DNA of 64,000 bases from WHSW01 sp963705955 (GCA_963705955.1 CAVPLH010000009.1:48801-112800); one strand, 5' to 3'. Shown: positions 42,485 to 51,697, counted from the stretch's first letter. A program made the numbers and translations. The notes: generated by a model from the letters alone, not told the origin.

Positions 42485-43719
42485 GAGAGGAACCTCGCCT
42501 GCTCGGGCGCTGCGCCCTGGCCGGCCGCGGCACCGTCGGCGAGGAGCTTCGCGATCGCGTCGGCGTCGATCCCGGCCTCGCCGAGCACCTCCGCCGTGTG
42601 CTCCCCGAGCGCCGGAGCCGGACGGGTCGGGTCGGCCGGGGTCCGGGAGAGCTTCACCGGATGCCCGAGCAGGCGGACGGTCCCGAGCTCGGGCTGCTCG
42701 ACCTCGACCACCATCTCGCGGGCCCGGACGAGCTCCGAGTCGAGCGCCTCGTCGAGGTCGAGCACCGGTTCGATGCAGCAGTCGTGCTCGTCGTTGAACG
42801 CTGCCCACTCGGCCCTCGTCCGGCCGCGGAAGACCTCGGCGACCGCCGCGTGTCCCTCCGAGCCCGGTCGCGCGAATTGGTGCTGGAGCAGATCCTCACG
42901 CCCGGTGCCGTCGCAGAACGCCTTCCAGAACTTGGGCTCCAGAGCGCCGCAGCTGACCCAGCCGTCCGCGCACTGATACGGCAGGTAGCAGGCGACGCCT
43001 CCGTTCAGCATCTCGGACCCGCGCCGGGGGACCCGGCCGTCGCGCAGGAACGCGGCGGCGACCATCGCCAGCCATGAGAGCGCTCCGTCGGTCATCGAGG
43101 CGTCGACGACCTGGCCCTCGCCCGAGCGCTCGCGCTCGTGCAGCGCGGCGAGGATGCCGAAGCTCGCCATCAACCCCCCTCCGCCGAGGTCGGCGACCTG
43201 TCCGGCCGACGACACAGGCGGGCCGTCGGCGGCGCCGGTGAGCCCGAGCAGTCCGTTGAGCGCCAGATAGTTCGTGTCGTGGCCGGCGCGGGCGGTGTTC
43301 GGCCCGTCGAGGCCGTACCCGGTGATCGCGCAGTAGACGATCCGCGGGTTCTCCTCGCGCAGGCTGTCATAACCGACGCCGAGCCGGTCGAGGACGCCCG
43401 GGCGGAAGCTCTCGAGGACGACGTCGGCGTGGCGGACCAGGGCCAGGAACGCGTCGCGGCCGGGCTCGGACTTGAGGTCCAGCCGGACCGAGCGCTTGCC
43501 ACGGTTGAGCGCCAGATAGAGCGCCGAGCGGGTGCCGAGCCGCTGCGCCGAGTCGTCACCGTAGAACGGCGGCGCCCAGCGGACGTAATCGCCCATCCCC
43601 GTGTCCTCGACCTTGATCACGTCCGCTCCCAGGTCCGCGAGCAGCAGCGAGCAGAAGCCGCCGGGAAGCAGCCGGCTGAGGTCGAGGACCCGGATGTCGC
43701 TAAGTGGCGGCTCGCTCAC
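42481..43719 (-). CDS. CaiB/BaiF-family CoA transferase
   Basis: 412 residues from GTG 43719. The start LSDIRVLDLSRLLPGGFCSLLLADLGADVIKVE (split as VLDLSRLLPGG and LLADLGADVIKVE) and the KRSVRLDLKS segment are family hallmarks; the catalytic Asp lies in ARAGHDTNYLAL. Family members move CoA between acids or epimerise 2-methylacyl-CoAs (alpha-methylacyl-CoA racemase). The first codons overlap the BKACE gene by 20 bases, more than the 4-base overlaps elsewhere in this operon. In this cluster it could activate a substrate acid with CoA or racemise a branched intermediate. Confidence 0.88.
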   Translation of the reverse strand: MSEPPLSDIRVLDLSRLLPGGFCSLLLADLGADVIKVEDTGMGDYVRWAPPFYGDDSAQRLGTRSALYLALNRGKRSVRLDLKSEPGRDAFLALVRHADVVLESFRPGVLDRLGVGYDSLREENPRIVYCAITGYGLDGPNTARAGHDTNYLALNGLLGLTGAADGPPVSSAGQVADLGGGGLMASFGILAALHERERSGEGQVVDASMTDGALSWLAMVAAAFLRDGRVPRRGSEMLNGGVACYLPYQCADGWVSCGALEPKFWKAFCDGTGREDLLQHQFARPGSEGHAAVAEVFRGRTRAEWAAFNDEHDCCIEPVLDLDEALDSELVRAREMVVEVEQPELGTVRLLGHPVKLSRTPADPTRPAPALGEHTAEVLGEAGIDADAIAKLLADGAAAGQGAAPEQARFLS

Positions 43720-44593
43720 GCTTCGGCACACCCAGCATCTCGCGCGCCTCGCCGACCGTCGCCGCCCGGCGGCCGACGTCCTCCGCCATCTGGCGTGCCT
43801 TTGCGATCAGCTCGCCGTTGGAGCGCGCCATCTCGCCGTTCGGCAGGTAGAGGTTGTCCTCGAGCCCGGCGCGAACGTTGCCGCCGAGCACGAGCGAGGA
43901 GCCGAGCAGCTTCCACTGGTCGCGGGAGATGCCGATCACCTGCCAGGCGTTCTCGCCCTCGGCGCCGCCCGGGACCTGGTCCGACATCAGCGCGACGTTG
44001 CGGGCGGTCGGCCGGATGCCGCCGTTGACGCCGATCACGAGCGAGATCTGCAACGGCGAGGAGAGGATCCCCATGTCGAGCAGCGGGTCGACGTTGGCGA
44101 CGTGGCCGGCGTCGAAGCACTCGTGCTCGGGCTTGATCCCGAGCTCGTTGAACGCGGTCAGAAACTCGATGATCGTGTCGAACGAGTTCTCGAACACCGC
44201 CTTGAAGACGAACTCCTTGCGGCGGCGCGAGTATTTCGCGTAGTTCATCGAGCTCATGTTCAGCGCCGCGACGTCGGGGCGCAGCTCGCGCAGATAGTCG
44301 AGCCGCTTCTCGATCGGGACGCCGATCGCGCCGGTCGAGTAGTTGACGATCACGTCGTCGACCTCGGCCAGGATTGCCTCGGTGATCGCCCGGAAGTCGT
44401 CGATCTCGTAGCTCGGCGTGCCGTCCGGGCGTCGCGCGTGGATGTGGATCTGCGACGCGCCCTCGTCGACCGCCCGCCGCGCCTCGGCCGCGTACTCCTC
44501 GGGCGTGTACGGAATCGCCGGGCACTGATCGCGGTTCGCGATCGCCCCCGAGATGCTGCAGGAGATGATCACCGGGTCCTCGAAACGGCTCAT
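43700..44593 (-). CDS. beta-keto acid cleavage enzyme (BKACE, DUF849 family)
   Basis: 297 residues with BKACE motifs: PVIISCSISGAI at the start, IHIHARRPDGTPS, NYSTGAIGV, LNMSSMNYAK and the metal-binding pair in IHIHAR (His residues). The family splits beta-keto acids with acetyl-CoA to yield acetoacetate and a new CoA thioester; the first member known acts on 3-keto-5-aminohexanoate in lysine fermentation, but most act on other substrates. ATG 44593 overlaps the carboxyltransferase stop (ATGA). The combination with CaiB and a carboxyltransferase suggests breakdown of a branched or dicarboxylic acid. Confidence 0.88.
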   Translation of the reverse strand: MSRFEDPVIISCSISGAIANRDQCPAIPYTPEEYAAEARRAVDEGASQIHIHARRPDGTPSYEIDDFRAITEAILAEVDDVIVNYSTGAIGVPIEKRLDYLRELRPDVAALNMSSMNYAKYSRRRKEFVFKAVFENSFDTIIEFLTAFNELGIKPEHECFDAGHVANVDPLLDMGILSSPLQISLVIGVNGGIRPTARNVALMSDQVPGGAEGENAWQVIGISRDQWKLLGSSLVLGGNVRAGLEDNLYLPNGEMARSNGELIAKARQMAEDVGRRAATVGEAREMLGVPKRERAAT

Positions 44594-46230
44594 ACGGGCA
44601 TCACCCCGTGCTTGCGCCAGGGCCGCAGGACCCGCTTGTCCTTGGCCATCCGCAGGCCGCGGATGATCGTCGGGCGGGTCTCGCGCGGGTCGATGATGTC
44701 GTCGATCAGCGCGTTGTTGGCGGCGACGTAGGGATCGATCGTCTCGCGAACCGCGTCGAGCATCGCCTCGCGGGTGGCGTCGGGGTCGTCGGAGGCCTCG
44801 ATCGCCGATCGGCCGATGATGTTGACCGCGCCCTCGGCGCCCATGACCGAGATCTCGGCGCTCGGCCAGGCGACGATCAGGTCGGGCTCGTAGGCCTTGC
44901 CGTTCATCACGTAGTAGCCGGCGCCGTAGGCCTTGCGGATGACCACGGTGATCTTCGGGACCGTGGCTCGCGAGATCGCGTAGAGCATCTTCGCCCCGTG
45001 GCGGATGATCCCGGCGTGCTCGACCTTCGAGCCGACCATGAACCCGGGCACGTCCTGGAGGAAGACGAGCGGAATCTCGAATGCGTCGCAGAGGTTGACG
45101 AAGCGGGCCGCCTTGTCGGCCGAGTCGTTCTCCAGGATTCCTCCGAGGTGCTTGGGCTGGTTGGCGACGATCCCGACAGGCTGGCCTCCGAAGCGCGCCA
45201 GACAGGTGATCAGCGTCCTCGCGAACTTCGGCTTGATGTCGAAGTACTCGCCCTCGTCGACGATCTCGGCAATCAGCTCGTACATGTCGTACGGCCGCCG
45301 GTTGGACTCCGGGACGATCTCCAGCAACCGCTCGGACATCCGGTCGTCGGGGTCGTCGGTCGGCCGCAGCGGCGGCTTCTGCTCGCAATTCGGGGGAAAG
45401 AACGACAGGTAGGCCTTGACCGCCTCGATGCACTCGCGATCGTCGTTGACCTCGAGGTCGCCGACGCCGGACTTCCGGCAGTGGACCTTGGCGCCGCCGA
45501 GATCCTCCATCGAGATCTCCTCGCCGGTGACGGCCTTTGTCAGATGCGGGCCGGCGAGCGCCATCGCGCCCTGGCCGACGACCATCGGGACGAAATCCGA
45601 GAGCCCGGGGATGTAGGCCGTGCCGGCGGCGCAGGGGCCCATCATCGCGGCGACAAGGGGGACGACACCCGACATCGTCACCTCCTCGCGGAACAGATGC
45701 CCGGAGCCCGCGAACAGCGATCCGGTCGCCTCCTGGATCCGCGCTCCGGCCGAGTCGAGGAGCCAGATCAGCGGGATGCGCTGGTTCAGCGCCAGCTCCC
45801 GCAGCCGAGCCATCTTGATCTCCCCGGTCATCCCCATCGAGCCCGCCATCACGGTGAAGTCGTAGGCGGCGATCGCACACCGGCGGCCGTCGACGTCGCC
45901 CCAGCCCGTGATCACGCCGTCGGCCGGCGCCTTGCGGCCCTCCATCGAGCGCTGCGAGAAATGCGGGCCGGCGTGGATCCCGAGCTCGACGAACGTCCCC
46001 GGGTCGACGAGCAGGTCGAGTCGCTCGCGCGCGGTCAGCTTCCCGGCATCGTGCTGCTTGGCGATCCTCTCCTCACCCCCGCCCAGCTTCGCCGTCTCGC
46101 GACGCGCGTGCAGATCCTCGACCAGGTGCTTGAGCCCGGTCGCCTCGCCCGCCTGCGTCTCGGGCGGCGCCTCGGGCGCCTCCGCCCCATGGTCTCGCTG
46201 CTCCCTGCCCCCCGACCGCTCCGCGCTCAT
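44590..46230 (-). CDS. acyl-CoA carboxylase carboxyltransferase (beta) subunit
   Basis: 546 residues. Carboxyltransferase features are present in both halves: LLVDPGTFVELG, ADGVITGWGDVDGRRCAIAAYDFTVMAGS (split as ADGVITGWG and CAIAAYDFTVMAGSMG), LIWLLDSAGARIQEATGSLF (the CoA/biotin site) in the first; GGQPVGIVANQP, FLQDVPGFMVGS and AYGAGYYVMNG in the second. It resembles propionyl-, methylcrotonyl- or geranyl-CoA-type beta subunits. No biotin carboxylase or biotin carrier is encoded nearby, so it must share them or act in reverse as a decarboxylase. ATG 46230 overlaps the hydratase stop (ATGA). Confidence 0.9.
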   Translation of the reverse strand: MSAERSGGREQRDHGAEAPEAPPETQAGEATGLKHLVEDLHARRETAKLGGGEERIAKQHDAGKLTARERLDLLVDPGTFVELGIHAGPHFSQRSMEGRKAPADGVITGWGDVDGRRCAIAAYDFTVMAGSMGMTGEIKMARLRELALNQRIPLIWLLDSAGARIQEATGSLFAGSGHLFREEVTMSGVVPLVAAMMGPCAAGTAYIPGLSDFVPMVVGQGAMALAGPHLTKAVTGEEISMEDLGGAKVHCRKSGVGDLEVNDDRECIEAVKAYLSFFPPNCEQKPPLRPTDDPDDRMSERLLEIVPESNRRPYDMYELIAEIVDEGEYFDIKPKFARTLITCLARFGGQPVGIVANQPKHLGGILENDSADKAARFVNLCDAFEIPLVFLQDVPGFMVGSKVEHAGIIRHGAKMLYAISRATVPKITVVIRKAYGAGYYVMNGKAYEPDLIVAWPSAEISVMGAEGAVNIIGRSAIEASDDPDATREAMLDAVRETIDPYVAANNALIDDIIDPRETRPTIIRGLRMAKDKRVLRPWRKHGVMPV

Positions 46231-47012
46231 CTTCCCTTCCATTCCGGCTCACGCTTCTCGAAGAACGCGGTGACGCCCTCGATCGCGTCCTCGGTCGAGA
46301 GCTCGATCGTCAGCTGCGAGCGAAGGTAGTCGAGGGCGTCGGCGAGCGGCATGTCGAGCTGTCGCCAGATCGCGTCCTTGCCGAGCCTCATGACCAGCGG
46401 CGACTTCGCAGCCAGCTTCGTGGCCCAGTCGGCGACCGCGGCGTCGAGCTCGGCGGCCGGAACCACCTTGTTGACGATCCCCGCCTCGCGTGCCTGCTCC
46501 GCGGTCAGGCGCTCGCCGAGCAACAGCATCTCGTTCGTCTTCTTGCGCGGGACGTTGCGGTAGATCAACGCCATGACCATGAACGGGAACAGGCCGACGT
46601 TGATCTCTGGGGTGCCGAACCCGGCGTCCTCGCCGGCGATGATCAGATCGCACGCGAGCACGATCCCGAGCGCGCCGGCGAGCACGTGACCGCGGGCGGC
46701 GACGATCGACGGCTTGCCGAGCTCGCCGAGCTCGATGAAGACCCGCGGGAACAGCGCCGCGGCGCGGTACTTGTCGGCGGTTGGCGCGTCGGCCGCGAAG
46801 CCTCCGAGGTTGGCGCCGGCCGAGAACACCCTCTCGTGCGACGAGGCGAGCACGACGACGCGGACGCCGTCATCCGACTTCGCCGCGCGCAGCGCCTCGA
46901 GCAGCTCGGAGAGCAGCTGGTCGGAGAGCGCGTTGCGGGTCTCCGGGTCGTCGAGCGTGATCGTCGCGACACCCTCGGCGACCGCGTAGCGGATCTTCTG
47001 GAACTCAGTCAA
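46227..47012 (-). CDS. enoyl-CoA hydratase/isomerase family protein
   Basis: 261 residues. The crotonase fold is shown by VATITLDDPETRNALS, the oxyanion-hole segments FSAGANLGGF and HVLAGALGIVLACDLIIAGE (split as HVLAGALGIVLA), and FGTPEINVGLFP with the second catalytic-loop Glu. It hydrates or rearranges 2-enoyl-CoA. The start is TTG 47012. It is first in the minus-strand operon and divergent from an acyl-CoA dehydrogenase; an AT-rich inverted repeat in 47011-47043 overlaps the TTG and should include the operator. Confidence 0.88.
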   Translation of the reverse strand: MTEFQKIRYAVAEGVATITLDDPETRNALSDQLLSELLEALRAAKSDDGVRVVVLASSHERVFSAGANLGGFAADAPTADKYRAAALFPRVFIELGELGKPSIVAARGHVLAGALGIVLACDLIIAGEDAGFGTPEINVGLFPFMVMALIYRNVPRKKTNEMLLLGERLTAEQAREAGIVNKVVPAAELDAAVADWATKLAAKSPLVMRLGKDAIWRQLDMPLADALDYLRSQLTIELSTEDAIEGVTAFFEKREPEWKGR

Positions 47013-47043
47013 GAGTAGAAAGTATTACTCTTTACTCTCTACT
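47011..47043. promoter_or_regulatory. AT-rich inverted repeat in a divergent promoter region
   Basis: Arms 47014-47024 (AGTAGAAAGTA) and 47033-47043 (TACTCTCTACT) are complementary except for one pair; the middle repeats TTACTCT twice with period 7. This patch is far AT-richer than its surroundings. It sits between the enoyl-CoA hydratase (minus) and acyl-CoA dehydrogenase (plus), overlapping the hydratase TTG start, so it may bind the MerR regulator or another repressor. Confidence 0.55.
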
Positions 47044-47073
47044 TTGTCGAGCGGACGGATCGAGGAGACAGAC

Positions 47074-48282
47074 GTGGCGACAGCGACCTCCAGCGTGATC
47101 AAGCCCGAGCACGAGGCGACGCGCAAGCACTTCATCTTCACCGACGATCACCTCGACCTGCGCGAATCGATGAGCGCCTGGGTCAAGAACGAGCTGCACC
47201 CGCACCGCAACGAGTGGGAGGAGACGCTGTGGCCGGACGAGGCGATGCGTCGCGCCGGCGAGCTCGGCTACCTCGGCCTCTGCTTCCCGGAGCAGTACGG
47301 CGGCCAGGGTGGCGACTACTTCTACTCCCTGGTCCGCGCTGAGTGCATGAGCTACTCGGGCTCGGGCGGGACCAACATGGGGTTCGCGGTCCAGACCGAC
47401 ATGGTGCTTCCCCCGGTCCACCTGCTCGGGACCGAGGAGCAGAAGCAGCGCTACCTGGTCCCGGGGATCAAGGGCGAGCGGATCGGATGCCTCGGGATCA
47501 CCGAGCCCGGAGCCGGCTCCGACGTCGCCGGGATTCGCACCAGCGCGATCCGCGACGGCGACGAGTACGTGATCAACGGCGCGAAGACGTTCATCACCAA
47601 CGGGGCACGGGCGGACTTCTGCGTCCTGGTGACGAAGACCGATCCCGAGGCCCGTCACGACGGCATGACGCTGTTCCTGGTCGACCTTCGCGACCCCGAC
47701 GGCGACCCGGTGCCCGGGTTCTCGGTCTCGCGAGAGCTCGAGAAGATGGGCATGCACGCCTCTGACACCGGCGAGCTCGCGTTCGAGGAGATGCGGGTTC
47801 CGGCCGACGCCGTCCTCGGCGAGATCGGCAAGGGCTTCTACCACATCTCCTGGGAGCTTCAGGGCGAGCGGCTGGTCGCCGCCGCGGGGTGCTACGCGTC
47901 ATGCGAGCGGATGTTCGAGCGCACACTCGCGTACGCGAAGGAGCGCGAGGCGTTCGGGCGCCCGATCGGAAGCTTCCAGGCGATCCGGCACAAGTTCGCG
48001 GACATGGCGACGAAGATCGAGGCGGCGAAGCAGATGGTCCACGCGACCGCGTGGCGATTCGCGAACGGTGAGTACCCGGTCCGCGAGATCACGATGGCGA
48101 AGCTGTTCGCGACCCGCGTCTGCCACGAGGTAGCCGACGAGTGCGTGCAGATCCATGGCGGCTACGGCTACATGAAGGAGTACGAGATCGAGCGCGCGTT
48201 CCGCGACCAGCGCCTCAACCGGATCGGCGCCGGCACCGACGAGATCATGCTCGAGGTGATCGGTCGCTCGTACGGGATCTAG
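47074..48282 (+). CDS. acyl-CoA dehydrogenase (first copy)
   Basis: 402 residues. The flavin-dependent acyl-CoA dehydrogenase signature regions are GCLGITEPGAGSDVAGIRT (split as GITEPGAGSDVAG), FITNGARADFCVL, REAFGRPIGSFQAIRHK and QIHGGYGYMKEYEIERAFRDQRL (split as IHGGYGYMKEY). The active-site Glu should lie near the start of the C-terminal helical region. The enzyme oxidises an acyl-CoA to 2-enoyl-CoA and passes electrons to ETF. GTG 47074 is preceded by GAGGAG with a seven-base gap; the upstream in-frame codons overlap the divergent regulatory region. Functions with the hydratase on the other strand. Confidence 0.92.
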   Translation: MATATSSVIKPEHEATRKHFIFTDDHLDLRESMSAWVKNELHPHRNEWEETLWPDEAMRRAGELGYLGLCFPEQYGGQGGDYFYSLVRAECMSYSGSGGTNMGFAVQTDMVLPPVHLLGTEEQKQRYLVPGIKGERIGCLGITEPGAGSDVAGIRTSAIRDGDEYVINGAKTFITNGARADFCVLVTKTDPEARHDGMTLFLVDLRDPDGDPVPGFSVSRELEKMGMHASDTGELAFEEMRVPADAVLGEIGKGFYHISWELQGERLVAAAGCYASCERMFERTLAYAKEREAFGRPIGSFQAIRHKFADMATKIEAAKQMVHATAWRFANGEYPVREITMAKLFATRVCHEVADECVQIHGGYGYMKEYEIERAFRDQRLNRIGAGTDEIMLEVIGRSYGI

Positions 48283-48292
48283 CCGACCGCGA

Positions 48293-49480
48293 TCAGGCCA
48301 GTCCCGCCCGTCCGCGATTCTCGAACACGCTGTCGAGGGCGGCGTCCCGCGCAACCGCGAGCGCTCCGCTGAGCACCGCCGCGTCTCCAAGGCTCGAGGC
48401 CTCGAGCCGGGGCGGGTAAGGAAGCGAGCGATCGAGCACGGACCGGATCCGGGGCAGGAGCAGGTCGCCGTTGGCGCCGATGCCGCCGCCGAGGACGACG
48501 AGCTCGACGTCGATCACGGCGGCGATCGGAGCGACATGGAGGGCGACCCGGCGCGCCTCCTCGTCGACGACCGAGACCGCGAGCGGATCCCCGGTCCGTG
48601 CCGCCGCGAAGATCGCGGGCACGTCGAACGGCTGCTCGAGCCGCGTCCGGCCGCCCCCGGCGGCCGCGGCCCGCTCGGCGAACGCCGAGAGCGCCTCGGC
48701 GCACGGGTCCGAGTCGCGCTCGAGGCCGGCGCCGAGTGCGTAGTCGACCTCACCGGCGCCGCCGTTGTGGCCGCGGTGCAGCTCCCCGTGCAGGACGACC
48801 CCTGCCCCGAGGCCGGTGCCGATCGAAAGGAACACGAAGTCGGCGACCCCGCGTCCGAGGCCGAGCCATTGCTCGCCGAGCGCCGCCAGGTTGACGTCGT
48901 TCTCGACCGTCACCGCGACTCCGAGCCGCCGCTCGAGCTCGGGACCGACTCGCATGCCCTCGAGGCCGTGGACGTTCTCCGCCAGGCGGACCACCCCGTC
49001 GTCGCCGCGGACGACACCCGGAACCCCGACGACGGCGCAATCGATCGCCTCCGCCGAAAGCCCGCACGAGGCGACCAGGCCCTGCTTCAGCTCCGCGGCA
49101 GCGTCGAGCGCCGCCTCGGCCTCCGCGCCGGCGAGCTCGACATCCTGGCGCGCGCAGACCTCGCCGTCCAAGTCGCAGATCGCACCGCGAAGGAAGCGGG
49201 CGCCGATGTCGACGCCGAGCGCGAGCGCCGCCTCGGCGACCGGCTCGAAGAACGTCGCGCCATAGCTCGGGCCGTTGCCGTCGGGCTGCGCCTCCCGGAC
49301 CAGCCCGGAGTCGATCAGCGATTGCAGCGCAAGCGAGACCGTCGGCTTCGAGATCCCGACCGCGCGGGAGATCTCGGCGCGCGAGATCGGGGCGCGCTCG
49401 CGGATCACCTCGAGGACGGTGCGCTCGTTCATGTGCCGCAGCAGCGGCGGCGTCGCCGGCGACCGAGTCGGAGGGCTCAT
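48293..49480 (-). CDS. ROK-family transcriptional regulator
   Basis: 395 residues. An N-terminal helix-turn-helix (RAEISRAVGISKPTVSLALQSL, split as RAEISRAVGI and SKPTVSLALQS) is joined to a ROK sugar-kinase-like domain with LGVDIGARFLRGAI, VVGVPGVV, VENDVNLAALGEQ, SIGTGLGAGVVL and HGELHRGHNGGAGEVDY. The zinc-binding cysteine cluster of many ROK proteins is not obvious. ATG 49480 is taken; a longer in-frame extension overlaps the ATPase gene end. Such proteins bind sugars and repress uptake operons; the seven-gene sugar operon next to it and the operator at 56363-56419 are its natural targets. Confidence 0.88.
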   Translation of the reverse strand: MSPPTRSPATPPLLRHMNERTVLEVIRERAPISRAEISRAVGISKPTVSLALQSLIDSGLVREAQPDGNGPSYGATFFEPVAEAALALGVDIGARFLRGAICDLDGEVCARQDVELAGAEAEAALDAAAELKQGLVASCGLSAEAIDCAVVGVPGVVRGDDGVVRLAENVHGLEGMRVGPELERRLGVAVTVENDVNLAALGEQWLGLGRGVADFVFLSIGTGLGAGVVLHGELHRGHNGGAGEVDYALGAGLERDSDPCAEALSAFAERAAAAGGGRTRLEQPFDVPAIFAAARTGDPLAVSVVDEEARRVALHVAPIAAVIDVELVVLGGGIGANGDLLLPRIRSVLDRSLPYPPRLEASSLGDAAVLSGALAVARDAALDSVFENRGRAGLA

Positions 49481-49499
49481 CGCATTTCGCTCGGCGGGC

Positions 49500-50579
49500 T
49501 CAGGAGCCGAGCCGCTCTCCGGTTTCCGGATGGAAGACATGGACCTCTCCGGTTCTCGAGCCCAGCGTCAGCTGCTCACCACGGGTCGGCGCCAGCCACG
49601 GGTCGACCCTGATCGTGAGGTTGGTCGGGCCGGCGGGCAGGTCGACGACACAAACCGCGTAGGCGTCCGAGCCGAGCTCCTCGACCATCTCGACCCGCGC
49701 CGTCACCCCGTGGTCGGCGGGCTCGAGCGACTCCGGGCGCAGCCCGACGATCACCTCGCCGAGGCCCGCGGCGGCGGCGGCCGCGTCGGCCTCGATCCCG
49801 AAGGTCGCCCCGTCGAGCACGACGTTCGCCCCCGAGAGCGGCAGCTTGCACAGGTTCATCGCCGGCGAGCCGATGAACCCGGCGACGAACGTGTTCGCCG
49901 GGTGCGCGTAGAGCTGCCGCGGGGTGCCGCACTGCTGCAGGCGGCCATCACGAAGGACGGCCACCCGATCGCCCATCGTCATCGCCTCGACCTGATCGTG
50001 GGTGACGTAGACCGTGGTCACCCGGAGCCGGGCCTGAAGGGCCGCGATCTCACCGCGCATCTGGACCCGGAGCTTGGCGTCGAGATTCGAGAGCGGCTCG
50101 TCCATCAGGAAGGCCTTCGGCTCCCGGACGATCGCCCGACCCATCGCCACCCGCTGGCGCTGGCCACCCGAGAGCTGACCGGGCTTGCGACCGAGGTACT
50201 CGGTCAATTCGAGCAACTCCGCCGCCTCGGCCACCCGGCGCTCGCGCTCGGCCTTGGGCACCCGCGCCATCTTCAGCGGGAACCCGATGTTCGCGGCCAC
50301 GTCGAGAAACGGGTAGAGGGCGTAGTTCTGGAAGATCATCGCAACGTCGCGATCCTTCGGAGCGACGTCGGTGACGTCCTTGCCGTCGAGGACGATCGCC
50401 CCGGCGTCCACCTCCTCGAGGCCGGCAAGCATCCGCAGCGCCGTCGTCTTGCCCGAGCCGGATGGGCCGACGAGCACCATCAATTCGCCGTCGGCGACCG
50501 TCAGGTCGAGGTCATGAAGGGCCGGAACCTCCGAACCTGGGTAGATCCGGCTCGCGTGCTCGAAGCGGATCTCGGCCAT
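49500..50579 (-). CDS. sugar ABC transporter ATP-binding protein (UgpC/MsmK type)
   Basis: 359 residues. ATPase core: Walker A GPSGSGKT (about 40-47), Q-loop IFQNYALYP, signature LSGGQRQRVAMGRAI, Walker B AFLMDEPLSNLD and VTHDQVEAM. The C-terminal third is the TOBE/OB regulatory region typical of MsmK/UgpC/MalK proteins (IVGLRPESLEP). ATG 50579 overlaps the kinase stop in TGATG. It should energise the permeases encoded at 52977-54881 to import a mono- or disaccharide presented by the lipoprotein at 54930-56300. Confidence 0.93.
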   Translation of the reverse strand: MAEIRFEHASRIYPGSEVPALHDLDLTVADGELMVLVGPSGSGKTTALRMLAGLEEVDAGAIVLDGKDVTDVAPKDRDVAMIFQNYALYPFLDVAANIGFPLKMARVPKAERERRVAEAAELLELTEYLGRKPGQLSGGQRQRVAMGRAIVREPKAFLMDEPLSNLDAKLRVQMRGEIAALQARLRVTTVYVTHDQVEAMTMGDRVAVLRDGRLQQCGTPRQLYAHPANTFVAGFIGSPAMNLCKLPLSGANVVLDGATFGIEADAAAAAAGLGEVIVGLRPESLEPADHGVTARVEMVEELGSDAYAVCVVDLPAGPTNLTIRVDPWLAPTRGEQLTLGSRTGEVHVFHPETGERLGS

Positions 50580-51697
50580 CACACACCGCCTTTCAGACTC
50601 TCGGAGGCGGCGACCTCCGCCCGGCCGCCTGAAGCGCCGTCCTCGATCACCTCGACCGACGCGCCGAGCTCGCGGCGCGCACGGTCCCTCGCGACGTCAT
50701 CCGCTCCGAGCCCGTCCAGCGCCAGCAGCGCCGCTCCGACGATCGGATGGGAATCGATCACCCGGATCTCGGCGCGCGGGGCGATCTCCGCGATCCCCGC
50801 GGCGACGGCCGCGCGCAGGTCGTCGCGGTCGGAGCGCACCAACCCGCCCCCGATCAGGACCTCGACCGGCTCCCCGCCGAGCGCCAGCCTGCCGATCGCC
50901 GCGCGCGCCAGGGCGACGATCTCTCCCGCGAGGCGGTCGACGATCCGTCGCGCGACGGGGTCGTGGGCGGCCTCGCTGAGGACGATCGGCGCCAGCTCGG
51001 CGAGCCGCTGCGGATCGAGCCGGCCCAGATGGATCGCCGCCGCGACCTCGAACGGGCTCGAGACGCCGAAATGGTCGGAGACGGCGGCTTCGAGCGTCGT
51101 CGCCGGCCCGCGACCGTCAGCGGCGCGCGCCGCCGCGCCGAGCGCCGCGAGGCCGACGTCCTCGCCACCCCCCCAGTCGCCGGTGATCGACCCGAGTGCG
51201 GGAAAGCGGACCTCGCGGCCGTCAGGACCGATCCCGACGCAGTTGATCCCCGCGCCGCAGACGATCCCGAGGCCCCAGCCACGGTCGGTGCCGGCGCGAA
51301 GCACGGCGTAGGTGTCGTTCGCGACCGCGACCCGCGCCGTCCAGTTTCGCGCCGCGATCGCATCGGAGAGCCGGCGCTCCTCCTCGGGCAGGTCGGCGCC
51401 GGCGATCAGGATCTCGGCCACCTCGGCGATCGGGCGGGCGTCGGGGTCGAGCCCTGCGTCGTGCGCGGCGCGAACGAGGAGGTCCGAGAGCACCGCGACC
51501 GAGCCCTCGAGCCCGATCCGTTGCGGGGAGCTCCCCGGGCCGCGGACGGCGGCGAGCACCGCTCCGTCGACACGGATCAGCGCGAGATCGGTCTTCGAGT
51601 TGCCGCCATCGACGACGACGGCGTGCGAGGCGCCGGTCGACCCTCGGCTCGGACCTTGCGCCGACGCGGATCCCGGACGTGGTCGCGCTGCGCTCAC
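50579..51697 (-). CDS. BadF/BadG-type sugar kinase (N-acetylglucosamine kinase-like)
   Basis: 372 residues. It has the actin-like ATPase fold of the BadF/BadG/BcrA/BcrD family: phosphate-1 loop VVDGGNSKTDLALI, VANDTYAVLRAG with the sugar Asp, GIVCGAGINCVGI, TGDWGGGEDVGL and VLIGGGLVRS. Most cellular members are N-acetylglucosamine or glucosamine kinases. The start GTG 51697 overlaps the GH4 stop (GTGA). In this operon it would phosphorylate the amino sugar or glucose released by the GH4 enzyme before it enters metabolism. Confidence 0.85.
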   Translation of the reverse strand: MSAARPRPGSASAQGPSRGSTGASHAVVVDGGNSKTDLALIRVDGAVLAAVRGPGSSPQRIGLEGSVAVLSDLLVRAAHDAGLDPDARPIAEVAEILIAGADLPEEERRLSDAIAARNWTARVAVANDTYAVLRAGTDRGWGLGIVCGAGINCVGIGPDGREVRFPALGSITGDWGGGEDVGLAALGAAARAADGRGPATTLEAAVSDHFGVSSPFEVAAAIHLGRLDPQRLAELAPIVLSEAAHDPVARRIVDRLAGEIVALARAAIGRLALGGEPVEVLIGGGLVRSDRDDLRAAVAAGIAEIAPRAEIRVIDSHPIVGAALLALDGLGADDVARDRARRELGASVEVIEDGASGGRAEVAASESLKGGV

